From assembly GCF_000003815.2 (NCBI RefSeq), contig NC_049980.1, positions 24,068,629-24,110,342 on the forward strand: DNA of 41,714 nucleotides, given 5' to 3'. This stretch comes from Branchiostoma floridae. Lineage: Eukaryota; Chordata; Leptocardii; Amphioxiformes; Branchiostomatidae. This document shows positions 23,081 through 33,863 of this stretch, in pieces (the first letter of the stretch is position 1; every line of letters begins with the position of its first letter). Position numbers and translations under genes: made by a program. The notes under the pieces are model-generated. The model searched no databases. It was not told the DNA's origin and saw only the letters and a list, made by a program, of their open reading frames with translations.

Positions 23081-24240
23081 GGTTACAAACGTCGTCCGAA
23101 GAATCTTAAAGACATAATGACGAGATAAGTCAACTGTTTCTTAAGGTATGATGAAATGAACTTGGCCACACGGGTGTATTATCTTGACATTTAAGTAAAG
23201 GACATGTAACCAGTGAGGTCTTGGAATGGGACAGAGTTCCTTTCATGCTTCCAAGAAGTGCTAAGCTGGTCACCAGATGACAAACTATATACCGCATTTC
23301 ATGTTTTTCTGTCCTGTGTAGTGTTGAGTCTAAAAGTTACTTACAGCGGTTGTGACCTTTCTGCGTCACCGTCATATGTGCTGAAGACGGCACTATTTTC
23401 AGATGCATGTAGACTTTACAACAATACGGAACTCATAACAATCCCCTTATCTGATAGTAACAAGCTGCTGTGTGCAGAAATCTGGGTGTGTTTGCGGTGT
23501 TGAATGGGTTTACGACAGGTAGCACAGGTAACAGGTGTCGCCGTCTCACGGTAAGGCCGGGCCCAGCTGGTGCCACCACCGCGGGGGTCCGCCACTACCT
23601 GGCAACTGACCTGGTCTTCTTGTCGCCAACCTGGTAATACCTTAGCACGCGGTGGAAGTTTCGTGAACTGCCTCCAGACGAAAACCTTTTCAAGATTTTA
23701 TAAGACCCTGGGGACGGCTGAACTACTCTTTCGCGTAGTTGATGTCATCTCCAGAAGTTTTGAACAAGACTTAACATGTTCAGGAGACGAACCGAGAGGT
23801 TAGAGTTCCAGTCGGGGTTGACACTGCACACTGACACAGAACTACTTGTGCCAACTTGCAATAACAAACCCACGTGTTTGGGTCAGCAGAAACCTGGACC
23901 GTCTCCAACGTTTGTCCAAACACACACATCTCAGCTCCAGGTGCTGTGTTCTCACGTTTTGTCAAGTGAAACTCCTGACAGCAAAACACGCACACTCACA
24001 CACAAGACTGACCCAAGACACAGCCTTGACATGGCACAAGTGGACTGTACCTTCTGTCTTGATGTTTCTACCAGGTCATTTCAAAAATGACTTATCTCAG
24101 AGGTCTGGTTATATTTACGCAGCTGATGCTAGGTGACATATATAGCTCCTTAAGTGTTTCTTGCTGTGTCCGCATTACAGACTTAATGGGTGAACCGCGA
24201 ACCAAGCACGCTCACTATTAACCTCCTACGCCACACAGGA
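23081..24240. other. Non-coding stretch, no gene recognised
   Basis: No supported gene. A CAGGTGTCGCCG at about 23531 matches the first ten bases of CAGGTGTCGCGTG at 20320. Overlapping ORFs of 96 to 104 codons around 23776-24136 lie in shared sequence in different frames and look like chance. Confidence 0.5.
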
Positions 24241-24245
24241 TAGTC

Positions 24246-24285
24246 CCTCGTTAACCGGCAGGTCACGGGTTCGAGCCCCAAGGTC
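24246..24285 (+). repeat. tRNA-like fragment with perfect B-box
   Basis: GGTTCGAGCCC at 24268-24278 is an exact match to the RNA polymerase III B-box. The preceding CGTTAACCGGCAGGTCACG reads like an anticodon arm and variable loop. No A-box lies at the expected place about 44 bases upstream and the acceptor arms are missing, so this is a 5'-damaged tRNA-derived SINE or tRNA fragment rather than a tRNA gene. Confidence 0.5.
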
Positions 24286-24549
24286 AGCTTGGACAATAGA
24301 CGCTGTGTTATATTAGAAGTTCAACGAGGCTTCACAAGAACTGGCGACTGACCCCTCGTAACGTTTAATACAGTTTGACCATCACCACGTAGTGCGTCGA
24401 CTTTCAAGTCCAACATGACAAGTAACACGATATCAGGACTCTTAGGAAAACTGGGGGATGACCCAGTTCGACTTATAACTTTGATGATCATCATGCAGCT
24501 ATGCTGTCTTGAGAACTATTTTTACGAGCCAAGAACGAACAAGTGTGGT

Positions 24550-24720
24550 CTGTTCTCGTACCCGGGGTCCTGTGGGTGCCAGGCTCGGAGGCTGCTTACC
24601 CAGCTGACGTCATTCGTTAGAGATGCGGACGTCACGTCCCCAGGGTGGCGTGGACCCTCCCGGCTGTCCCGACCCCGCGGGACGCACACGACAGCCGGAC
24701 AGGGCACGCACGGGCTGTAA
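24550..24720. promoter_or_regulatory. GC-rich patch with CRE and inverted repeat
   Basis: It holds a full CRE, TGACGTCA at 24605-24612, a second GGACGTCACGTCC about 20 bases on, and a perfect 9-bp inverted repeat CCGGCTGTC/GACAGCCGG at 24660-24668 and 24690-24698. Both strands are open for 60 to 100 codons through the patch, which follows from the GC content and is not evidence of a gene. Confidence 0.3.
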
Positions 24721-25082
24721 CTCAGGCCAGGCCGTCACCAAAACAGATGGCAAGGTTGTCAAATTGCTTTTTGATTATCCTTAAGCATTATTCAACATAA
24801 GAATACACTGAGTGAACAAGATGGGTACCGGGTGTACTTGAGCTCTCATAACTCCGGAATTTCAGCACACTCTCTCGCCATGTACAGGGATGCGCACATG
24901 TTGCACGGAACATAGCCTGGAAGTTGTATATCATCGGCGAGTCACATACAAGAAGATGTTTGGACTAAATTGGAGGAAGATTCACGGTACAAGAAAGATG
25001 GCAAGAGGCTGAATTTCTCAGCTATTTGGGGGCATCTTGTTATTGCTTATTGGTCCCAGAACATTAACGTTAACCCCAGGCT

Positions 25083-25207
25083 AGCATGGTTTAATCTCCA
25101 AGCAGATCTTGCGGTGGAATAAAACTCCTCTGCCGGCTAAACTCCTTCCCCAGCTTATGTTTCTGTCTTAAACCACCGTAAGATCTGCTTGAAGATTAAG
25201 CATGGTT
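25083..25207. mobile_element. MITE, 107 bp, with 9-bp target duplication
   Basis: The element spans 25092-25198. Its 26-bp ends are inverted repeats agreeing at 24 of 26 positions: left TAATCTCCAAGCAGATCTTG..., right in reverse TAATCTTCAAGCAGATCTTA.... It is flanked by a perfect direct repeat AGCATGGTT at 25083-25091 and 25199-25207. A 9-bp duplication points to a Mutator-like superfamily transposase, though that is inference. There is no coding capacity, so it is non-autonomous. The TCTCCAAGCAGA word is shared with the element at 28690. Confidence 0.88.
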
Positions 25208-25952
25208 ATTGTGCTATAAGAACGACCCAAATCCTCAAGTACTCCACCGAGTGGCATTGTTTAGGATCAGATGACTTGACAGCCATTCCCGAAATGTTTG
25301 ATGTTGCTGGAGATCGTGCTTTTCATTCCCGTATTTTAATTACCTGTAGCATTCCGGCCACCCACCCCCCAGCAAACATTTGTACAGTTGTACACGTATA
25401 ACAACGGCTTTTCCGAGTTACACTATTTCTTTGGAACTTGAAAAGTTTATTTCGGCCGACAGTATGGCCAAGCTCACCCTAGAGAGACCACCTCACTGAT
25501 TACAGTTCTTCAAAGCCAAGCAAATTCCATCCCGTTTCTCCGGAACCCCTTGTCGCCGTTTTAAAAGATTCATTTCCAATCACCCCTTGCTATTACTTAT
25601 TGAAATAGTTCTCCAGTGAGTTTCCAAAGTACGACTCACGTCCCTGTTATTGAGTTACCTTTCTACGGGTGGCCAGCACGTGGCCGAAAATTGGATTCTC
25701 CACCGACACAACGCACTTTAAGTAACAAATCGTCCTGATGAATGGACGCCTTTCGTCTTTGTTGTCATACAATTTCATACCAGCGCAAAAAAGACTTAAA
25801 GTCCTGTGGGTGGTCAACCAGTGGAAGAAGACAGAGATGATGATTTTCCACTCGACCGAACGTAGAAAGGGCCACAACAACATAGAAATGTGTTTAAAAC
25901 TTTTAGATGCTCCCTTAATAAACTTTTGTAACGTTGATGTAACTTGTCGGTG
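25208..25952. other. Non-coding stretch, no gene recognised
   Basis: Ordinary AT-rich sequence; ORFs of 70 to 78 codons are discarded. Nothing else seen. Confidence 0.5.
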
Positions 25953-26027
25953 AACTTCAGCAAGTTTGACACCAGTACGTCAACGGTTAATTATAGTCTG
26001 TGATGTTCCGAACAACTTGCTGAAGTT
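25953..26027. repeat. Inverted repeat, 14-bp perfect arms
   Basis: AACTTCAGCAAGTT at 25953-25966 and its exact reverse complement at 26014-26027 enclose 47 bases. No target duplication is visible outside the arms. It may be an old, eroded MITE or a structured site. Confidence 0.7.
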
Positions 26028-26395
26028 TTTTGAGAGAGGGTTGTAAGAACAATGGTTCCTTAATGACGTAAAGCGAGCCGTCTTACGAGCGTCTTGACAG
26101 GTGGATAATTACCTTTCTGCAAGATTACATTTTGTATAATCGTCATGCGGGTGGCCGACACGTGCTGAAGACATAACACTCCCCCGGGACGGACGGAGAC
26201 AACTCCGCGGCTCGTGTGTGTGGAGATGGGGCGGAGATAATAAGTTATCCGTCTTTATCAAACAGAAGGACACAGAGAGAAGAATTTAAGTATTTCTGCG
26301 TAATTGTACATAGCCTAGGGGTGAGAAAGATAGGAATCGCATGTTGTGTATCTTCGTGTAAGCTAACAGTTGTGTAATGTTATTCAAACTTTTGT
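26028..26395. other. Non-coding stretch left of the LINE
   Basis: No gene seen. The last six bases, TTTTGT at 26390-26395, are the left candidate target duplication of the retrotransposon. Confidence 0.5.
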
Positions 26396-27832
26396 GCATT
26401 TGACAAAGTTTGGCATAATGGCCTCATTTTCAAGCTTCAAAGAAATGGGGTCGAGGGTCCGGTTCTAAATTGGTTCCACAGCTATCTTTCTGATCGTGTA
26501 CAAAGAGTAGTTATAGATGGCCAGCATTCAGATTGGTGTAATATTCGCGCAGGCGTACCACAGGGTTCTGTATTAGGCCCCCTTTTATTTCTGGTTTACA
26601 TCAATGATATGGTGGACGATTTATCATCTTGCCCGTTTCTTTTTGCAGATGATAGTTCTTTAGTAGATATAGTGGATAGCCCAACCGAAACTGCGTCAAG
26701 TCTAAATTCTGATCTTAGTAAGATATCATCGTGGGCTTCCACATGGCTTATGAAACTGAATCCCTTAAAAACTGAGGAAATGTGTTTTTCCAGGAAAATC
26801 GATCCCCCTTGCCATCCTCCCCTTTTTCTTGATAACTGTGTCATTCAATCTGTAAAAGACCACAAGCATATTGGTGTTTTTCTTACGTCCACCATGTCTT
26901 GGGAAAAACATATTACTCACATGATTGCCAAAGTATCAAAACGTGTGTCCACACTGAACAAACTTAAATTCAAATTGCCACGACATGTACTCGAAGTTAT
27001 CTACAAGTCCTTTATTCGTCCACTTCTTGAGTATGCTGACATAGTGTGGCATGGCTGCACTATATCGGACTCCCGACGTATAGAAAGAGTACAATATGAG
27101 TGCTCACTCACAGTATCAGGTGCTGTGAGAGGGTCCTCTTATTTGTCACTCCTTTCTGAACTTGGGTGGGAAAAACTGTCTGACCGTCGCCATATTCACT
27201 CTTTGACAATGTTTCATAATATTGTTCATGGTCACACTCGCCAGTACCTTCAGGAGTTGATCACTCCTGAAGTCTCTGCCTCTACTCCCTACGACCTTCG
27301 AAACAAACACAACTTACAGTCACCGGCTTGTACCACCACTCGTTACCAAAGGTCCTTTATTCCGTATGCTACATATCACTGGAATGGTCTTGATATAGCT
27401 GTTCGGTCATTTAATCCTTCAATATTTAAAAACTACTTAATAAAATTGGTTCGCCCTTCCCCTAACACACATTTTAGTCAAGGCCCCAGGTACGCCTGCG
27501 TTTTACTCACACGCCTCCGCATCGGGACCTGTAGTTTGAACTTTAGCTTATTCACACGTAATTTAGTCGATAGTCCTTCTTGTAGCTGTGGCTCCCGATG
27601 TGAAAGCGTTGTCCACTATTTATTGTACTGCCCTAACTACAACCAACTTAGAAAAACCCTTCTCTGCAACCTTCAAGACCTTTTAACCCTTGATTTGAAA
27701 ACTACGTCTGACCCAGTCTTAACCCAGCTTTTACTCAGGGGTTCACCCACTTTACCAACAGAAACAAATAACCACATTATGCAGCTTACACAGACATACA
27801 TACTCCAGACCAACCGTTTTCAAACTGATTGA
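26396..27832 (+). CDS. Reverse transcriptase, C-terminal part of LINE ORF2 (truncated)
   Basis: 479 codons including the stop are open without a break; the first internal Met is at 26609, but the homology starts earlier, so 26396 is the insertion edge and not a start codon. RT landmarks in order: AFDKVWHNGL (residues 1-10, just after where the first catalytic Asp of motif A should be), GVPQGS (53-58), the catalytic FADD (83-86), then the thumb region, and HKHIGV before a long C-terminal domain. Near the end a Cys/His cluster reads CSCG (from 396), an HYLLYCPNY stretch with its Cys at about 412, typical of this LINE group. The endonuclease, the N-terminal part of RT and one catalytic Asp are missing, so the product cannot be an active polymerase. 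Full-length ORF2 proteins in this group are about twice as long. Confidence 0.92.
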   Translation, partial: AFDKVWHNGLIFKLQRNGVEGPVLNWFHSYLSDRVQRVVIDGQHSDWCNIRAGVPQGSVLGPLLFLVYINDMVDDLSSCPFLFADDSSLVDIVDSPTETASSLNSDLSKISSWASTWLMKLNPLKTEEMCFSRKIDPPCHPPLFLDNCVIQSVKDHKHIGVFLTSTMSWEKHITHMIAKVSKRVSTLNKLKFKLPRHVLEVIYKSFIRPLLEYADIVWHGCTISDSRRIERVQYECSLTVSGAVRGSSYLSLLSELGWEKLSDRRHIHSLTMFHNIVHGHTRQYLQELITPEVSASTPYDLRNKHNLQSPACTTTRYQRSFIPYATYHWNGLDIAVRSFNPSIFKNYLIKLVRPSPNTHFSQGPRYACVLLTRLRIGTCSLNFSLFTRNLVDSPSCSCGSRCESVVHYLLYCPNYNQLRKTLLCNLQDLLTLDLKTTSDPVLTQLLLRGSPTLPTETNNHIMQLTQTYILQTNRFQTD

Positions 27833-28027
27833 ACATTTTCCTTAAATCTTGTATGTATATACATTTATTTGTTGGATCCGTCATCCCATTGCTGTACTAC
27901 TGTTTTATTTGATCTCACATTGTTTTGTCCTTTGTTTATTTTAGTTTCAAATGTCCTAGTGGTAATGTTAACCTTAGCTTTGCTAGAGTTCATTTACCAC
28001 TGTGTCTTGTCTTATATGTATACCAAT
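27833..28027 (+). other. 3' UTR of the LINE
   Basis: T-rich, non-coding sequence between the ORF2 stop and the A run. It ends TATGTATACCAATAAAA, so the tail merges with an AATAAA-like word. The tail of this family may be a pure A run or an AATAAA-type repeat; one copy cannot tell. Confidence 0.75.
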
Positions 28028-28052
28028 AAAAAAAAAAAAAAAAAAATTTTGT

Positions 28053-28689
28053 CAAGTTCACAAGGCACTCGCACGTTTGTGCGTAAGTGCGTATGGCCAG
28101 AAGAAAAGCGAATACATAAGTACGTTCAGTGCACATAGTCTTGAGCACGTCACCTTTCTGTGATGAAACTGTTACTCCAAAGCTTTATCATATTTCCCTG
28201 GCACGTGGGGTTATGGGTATTACGTTACTTTTTTTAGTGACAATAGAATGTCTATCATCAGGTTCTAACATCGAAATGTACGACACGGTCGGTCAGTCAG
28301 AGAAAATGGTGAACCCAAGTTTTGTCGAAAACGACACAACATCTTAGGCGTTTCGAACAACAAGATACAAAACCCAAAGAGTTTCAGACTCTGAAGAAGT
28401 GTGGTAAAGTAGTTAGCGTAATAGAATTAAGTGCACAAGGCATTTATCAGCATGCAATAGTTTACGCTGATTCAATGAATGTCTTTTCGTCCGTAATCTC
28501 TGTATTCAATAGTTTATACAAACATGTTAGTGTTAGACAAAGCTGAGTTTAAAGACCGTTAAAGACTTTATCCGATTAGAAACAGTCCGTCCAGGCGTGC
28601 ACAGATCACGACGCAGAGGTGAGGCATGACATATGTGGCCCTCTCGCTCTGCCTTGCATATATAAAGTTCAGATCAGCAGCTTTTAATG
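28053..28689. other. Non-coding stretch between LINE and MITE
   Basis: No gene seen. A TATA-like GCATATATAAAG lies at about 28657, shortly before the MITE; it has no other promoter support. Confidence 0.45.
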
Positions 28690-28862
28690 TACTCTCCAAG
28701 CAGAGGTTAGGCTCCGGTTAGATTTTGACGTCGTTTTCGTAGGTTTGTCCGCTTTCTTTTCTTTTCGTCAGGTTTCAGTTTGTCTGTCAAAGTCTGACAA
28801 AATAAAATAGAAAGCCCACCAAAAACACATAAAAAGACGCCACAAACCTCTGCTTGTGAGTG
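28690..28862. mobile_element. Foldback MITE, about 173 bp
   Basis: The left end TACTCTCCAAGCAGAGGTT is matched in reverse on the right (CACTCACAAGCAGAGGTT, one base shorter). Further in, GGTTTGTCCGCTTTCTTTTC... pairs with the reverse of ...AGAAAGCCCACC, so most of the element folds on itself around a centre near GTCTGTCAAAGTCTGAC. No clear target duplication is seen, so this copy is older or its ends are slightly misplaced. The end motif is shared with the 107-bp element at 25092. It has no coding capacity. I recall very similar ends from lancelet genomes. Confidence 0.8.
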
Positions 28863-31800
28863 CCTTAGCTAATGTAATGCCTGGTTCAGGATTATAGGTA
28901 ATGTCCTTCCATTTTTCGGATTCTAACCCCCTGGGCGATACAAGGATTAAACACAGTTATTGTTGTAAATCATGGCGGAAATGATGACATGGCTAAATAA
29001 TTAAAAAGGGTCTACGCGTTAAGACTTTTTGCCGAGTGTCGAAGTCATTAAGACCCCCATGAATAGTTATAAAGTAATGCATGTTCTACAGCATTAAGGT
29101 GGGTCGTGCTTGAAAGGAGGAGTTAGTCAAAGAACAGCGTTATTTCGGCACTCTTTAGTCGCATGTGGAGGTAAGTGCTGCCAGTCCCCTATGGTGCGGG
29201 CATTCTGGTCTCGCGCCCGCCACGCGACCCGACACAACTCATACATCACCAAGGAAAACTCAAAGGTGATCATTTGCATAATTGTGTTGGAAAATGTGGA
29301 TTTGGCTCTTTTGGAAACAAATTATTGCCTGGCCAAAAGAAATTTGTCCTGGCGACCACTTAGTGTGATGACGGATTAGCCCTGCGAGATGTAATTAGGC
29401 CGGAGAGTTTTGTTTGTTGAGGGGATCGCGCGGAACAGTGGGTCTCCCGAGACAAGGGCTCACAGAAAGGGAGCGCAGATGTTTCCGAAGTCGCTGCAAG
29501 CTGGGTGTTAAAAGTGAGGATGAAATTAGAAACGCCAGGAGTTAGCGATGTGTGTGATTTGACCATTTTTGATGCGCTGTTATAATTGAAGGTTCCAACT
29601 GTAGGGTCTTTATCGCAGTAGTTCTACCCAGCGTTTCTCATTATTTCCACCAGCTACACACAAGATGGTTGTTGTTCGTTAAACTCAGGTAAGAACTGGC
29701 AGCAATCCACGCAGTTCTCCAGTTCGGAATGTCACCAGGGGTAATAATGCTGATTGGTCTGTGTTGGTGTACCAACAAGATTGAGGAGAAATTCCATTTC
29801 GTCTCCTGAGATTCGAGAGACCATTGTACGAGTCGGGGACGCAGATGGCTGCCAGCCCCTGTGAAATTCTAAACTGCACGGAAGCCGGAGAAATGGCAAC
29901 GATAATTGGGCGCAATTTCCACGCGGATCATTTTTTACACAGGCCTTTAAATTGCAGGGGAAACAATCATCGACACATCTGAGTCCACACCACACAACTT
30001 TGTGTGTTTCGCTTCTCCTTTTTGATATCTGCAATCATTCATCAATTGATTCTCGCTTCTGTTTGGATGATGGTGTTGGTGCAGTTTAAACGTTGAAAGC
30101 ACGGGCGATTAACAAGTCTCTCAAAATGTATAACGTAACACAGAGTGGTTTGGGAAAAGGACTTTTTCTGGTAAGATCATGTGGATACGGTGTAGGAGGT
30201 CTAAGGGACGCAGGTGTCTAAGATTTCTAAATACCATCTGATTGATTCTGTGCCATAGAGTAGGTGGTATCGAAGGCGCCTGTAGCTATTCAGATAACAT
30301 TGGCATCCAAATGGCCACTCTTAAACCAGGAACTTGAAACAAGAATGTTATTCTTCCATAACATTTAACAAGCAAAGATCACGGTCGCGACATTCTACAG
30401 GCTGTGCTGGATGTGAGTTGCCGAACTTCTCTTCCCCTGGCGCAGCCCTGAAGGACTAGTACTTGTACCGACAGAGTAGATCACGTGATCACAAACTCTT
30501 ATCAACCAATCATCGCCCAACGGACCCCCTACGTGGGTAGTGCAATAATAATCTCATAAGTAAAGACGATTTCAGTGCCAACCACGCACACATTAAGTGC
30601 CTTTTGTTGCCAAGAGTTCAACCTCGAGTCCCTGAGCTGAGCTATCCCGTGCTAGTGTGCCGGGCGCAGGTGGGCTGTAGTCTGAGGGATCAGTGTTAAT
30701 CCGATAGACTTGAAAAGTTGGATTTAGAGCAGCTGAAAGCCGCCATGCTTTTTGGCACGGTTTCGCTTTTGACAATGGGGTAACTTTATTTATAGTGAGA
30801 AGACCAATGGTGCCCTTTTTGCATATATTACAATTCTATTAATGTATTATTTTCCTCGAAATCTTCCTATTCTCCTAGGAAATAAGTTTGAATTCAGACT
30901 TCTATACTGAGACATTTCAACCTTAGAGAAGTAAAATAGACAGCAGATCATGGGCTAACATAAACAAACACGTTACCGTAACCCCAACACAGCCACTGAA
31001 CTCGGTATATACATTATCGCCCAAAGTAGACATGTTAAAGGTAGAAACTTAATCGCAGCTTCTCCGTGGCCCTGGGGTTCTCAGGACAACAAAACTTACT
31101 ACGGTACATCGACTTTCATAAGGTCTACTACATCTACGCATATAAACAAACAAATGTATACAAATTAATAATTAACTACCTGTATGTATAGGGATACGAA
31201 TAAATCAACATGTTTGAGACATGGCAGAGGAAACTGGATAAGAAGCCATCTTCAGTTTCTTACATAGTTAAAGAACCAACCATGACACAGAGCGGACAGT
31301 CCAACTCTAATATGAGAGACATCCTGCGGTGTTATCAGCAGACATCTTGATCTTTATCCGTCTCCACCAAAGAGACTGCTGATAAAAGATGACAGCATCG
31401 GGAAGTCCTCGGTGCTAACGTTCAGAGAGTCGTGATCATGAAGAGCTGACAAAAGTCGGTTTATTTACCGAGACCTATACCGTGACGTCACTCAGCATCC
31501 CGCAGGAGGAGGGGAGCCGCTTCGTGTTCCGAACCTGACGACGGGTCTGCGTCAAACCAGCGACTTCGTGAGTTCCTACTCGCAGTGGTGTGATCCTGGG
31601 AGAGATAACGTGGTGTGTTTGGTGTCTTGGGTGTTCATCATTCGGAGATGGTCCTTTCTTCTCTTCTTTCGACAAAAATTCTACACGTTTGCCAACAACA
31701 ATACCACCTTTTAAAGGTTATTGAAAAACATTCTGACACAGAAAGCAGACACAGACATATGGATATGGACTGTCGTGACAGACGTCTTATTTACTTAATG

Positions 31801-32900
31801 ACTTCGCCGTTTACACACAGTAGGGCTGCCGAACGCGCAATGGACTAACAACTTTTGCAGACTTACTAACACCATCCAAGAAAGTTTGGTTCTGATTAAA
31901 GCAGGTTTAACGGGGTCACATAAAAGTCTTAAAAGGAAGTTCGGTGACTGCCAGGTTGTCAAATCTGACCCAGCGTCTTTAAGTTTGAGTGTTTTGTTGA
32001 CGTTTGCTTCCGGCGGCTGACATGAAAAGCTTAACGGAAGATAAAGAATACTCTGGGCTACGATTAACCACAGCTAAGGCTACAGGCAACTGTGCATGAT
32101 AGGGTACACGCCGGGTGAGTCCTGTGGACTAGCTGACACGTATGGCAATGTACCTCTGAGAAAACTTGTCTTCAAGGAGGACAGAATTTTTTTTCTCAGT
32201 CCTTAGAGACCTACAGATGAAGGACAGCTCGAACTAAATCGTCTGGGCCAGTCTCAAACAAGACTCACCGACTTGACAGGGTCTTCCGACAGCTGATGGC
32301 GGAGTCTTAAGAAGAGATAAGGAGCGCCATATCTAAAGGGGCTGAAGCCGCCAAGAAAGCAAAGGGTTGAGTGAACCAGGATTCGCTATCGCAGACAGTA
32401 AATAAGAAGACCTTGGTGTGGAAGACTTATGCTATCTCTCGCCCATTTAGGCGCCATTTCCTCAAGGCTATAGCTCTTTTGATGTCAGTGAAGACTTTGA
32501 ATCTTGGGCGTCCGTAATGGAGGTAGAGACGTGCTATAAGCCTTGAACCTATTCTCAGTCCGATTAACAACTGGGCCATTTCTGAACAGCAAACGTCTTT
32601 GAAAATTTGTTCACCGTATCTGACCCATATCTCAACCACTGAAGGAATCTGGTGGGGGCAAACGGGATGGAGGTGCATGTTCTAAAGGCTCAGCAGATTT
32701 CTAAAGGAAGAAATTCTATCTATTGGCCATTGATTTTGCTTCAATAGACTAATAGGATCTTCTGCCTCTTCCCGAAATGTGAGGAATGTTTGCCATGAAT
32801 CCTGGTGTTCATCACCATCTGCTGGTCGCGCCAATCCTGATCCGAGCTGGATATAGATAATCCCGGATTACCAGTCCATGGTGTGAGGCGTGACCTGTAG
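28863..32900. other. Non-coding stretch, no gene recognised
   Basis: No supported gene. Items seen: GTCGCGTG on the minus strand at 29221, in CGCCCGCCACGCGAC, closely like the one at 22228; the 12-bp palindrome GATCACGTGATC at 30479-30490; a full CRE TGACGTCA at 31483-31490; a minus-strand AGCTCAG/GGTTGAACTC stretch near 30610-30655 that only faintly recalls a tRNA. ORFs up to 100 codons match nothing known to me. Confidence 0.5.
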
Positions 32901-32911
32901 GAGGGGTGCTG

Positions 32912-32960
32912 CGATTGGTCCTTCCGGGGATGTAGACGTCGTGACGTCACCGGAAGGTGC
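32912..32960. promoter_or_regulatory. CCAAT / ETS / CRE promoter-like module
   Basis: Within 50 bases: ATTGG (reverse CCAAT) at about 32914, CCTTCCGG, GACGTCG, a full CRE TGACGTCA at 32942-32949, and CCGGAAGG, which is the exact reverse complement of the first ETS-like site. A second CATCACGTCACC follows at about 32961. CRE, ETS and CCAAT sites together are typical of proximal promoters in animals. The 16 bases CGTGACGTCACCGGAA (32940-32955) recur in reverse at 33780-33795. Confidence 0.45.
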
Positions 32961-33095
32961 CATCACGTCACCATCAGCAGGTGGAGGATCCCGATGAATC
33001 TTAACAACAGGAACGACATACTCTTGATGTGCAGGATCAAGACATACCTGAACAGTATGGCGCTCAAAGTAGACTCAATCATGACGCATTATACC

Positions 33096-33159
33096 TTAAA
33101 CGTTACGTTATCAAGTTTACATTGAGACTTAATGTAAACTTGATAAACTAGTGTTAAAC
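33096..33159. repeat. Hairpin, 16-bp perfect stem with imperfect extension
   Basis: TTATCAAGTTTACATT (33108-33123) and its exact reverse complement (33131-33146) enclose a 7-base loop GAGACTT. Imperfect pairing continues for about 12 more bases on each side. Size and shape would fit a precursor-miRNA-like fold or a tiny MITE. No known miRNA seed is recognised in either arm. Confidence 0.65.
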
Positions 33160-33753
33160 ACAGTACATCTACTTCCAAGCAAGAAGCCACTCCTCCAGAG
33201 GCAGTCCAGCATAGTCCTCCTAGACTATTCTAGCTTTTCTAGGCCTTGCCAGTTCTCTACGACTACACCACAGATTTGGAAAAAATATTAGTTAGCGAGT
33301 TCTAAGATCTCTACGTCTTTTAATTTCGATATTAAGGACTTGGTATTTTTATGCCTTATGCGGAAATAAGACACCTCATACCCATACTTCAAAGACATAG
33401 CCTTGAGGGTGAATATTTCGAAAATATACGGATAACTATTAATGGCGAGAGGATCTCTTACAGCTCTGAAGAGTTGTTCCCCGGATTGTAAGGTGTATTT
33501 AACAGCATATCTTACTACTTGCAGAGGCGGAAGAACCTTGGTTAGCGTCTTATTTCCAGATCCGCGTCTTTTTCAAAATAAGCAAGCTTCTTTTGATGTG
33601 AACTCTTTGCCTGCATATCTACTTAAAGTAAGACGTACAAGACGAGAAATCGTGATCCTATAGGGTCTTTAGAGTAGTCCGGTAATCTCGGCTAACGTGT
33701 TGAACACCTGCTGCTCTCGGTACCACTTCCCCTGCCTGGATCAGCACCACCAG

Positions 33754-33863
33754 CTGTTTCCGGTGCAGCAACACCTTGTTTCCGGTGACGTCACGCCTTC
33801 ATGGGGGTCTCGAAGACTCGTGAGATGGTGAGCCAAGATGCGCGCGTCAGTAACCATGGCAAC
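33754..33863. promoter_or_regulatory. ETS / CRE / X-box promoter-like module
   Basis: GTTTCCGGTG occurs twice in tandem at 22-bp spacing (33756 and 33778). The second runs into a full CRE at 33786-33793. Sixty bases on, AAGATGCGCGCGTCA leads directly into the X-box-like GTAACCATGGCAAC at 33850-33863. The 16-base CRE-ETS word is the reverse of that at 32940. Taken together this is the most promoter-like block in the window, but no convincing coding exon follows in either direction. Confidence 0.45.

Larger units (their letters stand above)
26396..28046 (+). mobile_element. 5'-truncated non-LTR retrotransposon (LINE)
   Basis: The copy begins inside the reverse transcriptase domain (at AFDKVW), runs through the C-terminal part of ORF2, a 3' UTR of about 195 bases and a 19-base A run at 28028-28046. 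TTTTGT is found directly before the first base (26390-26395) and directly after the A run (28047-28052), a candidate 6-bp target duplication, though such an AT-rich word is weak proof. 5' truncation with an A tail is the standard result of target-primed reverse transcription that stopped early. Absence of stops in the retained ORF suggests a recent insertion. By its RT motifs it belongs in the Jockey/CR1/L2 group; I cannot fix the clade. Confidence 0.9.

Noticed and set aside
26596-26844. Minus-strand 82-codon ORF
   Set aside because: Shadow of the reverse transcriptase ORF on the other strand.
30605-30660. Minus-strand tRNA-like stretch (TAGCTCAG...GGTTGAACTC)
   Set aside because: The two box-like words are only about 20 bases apart and the B-box lacks a key base; too weak to call.
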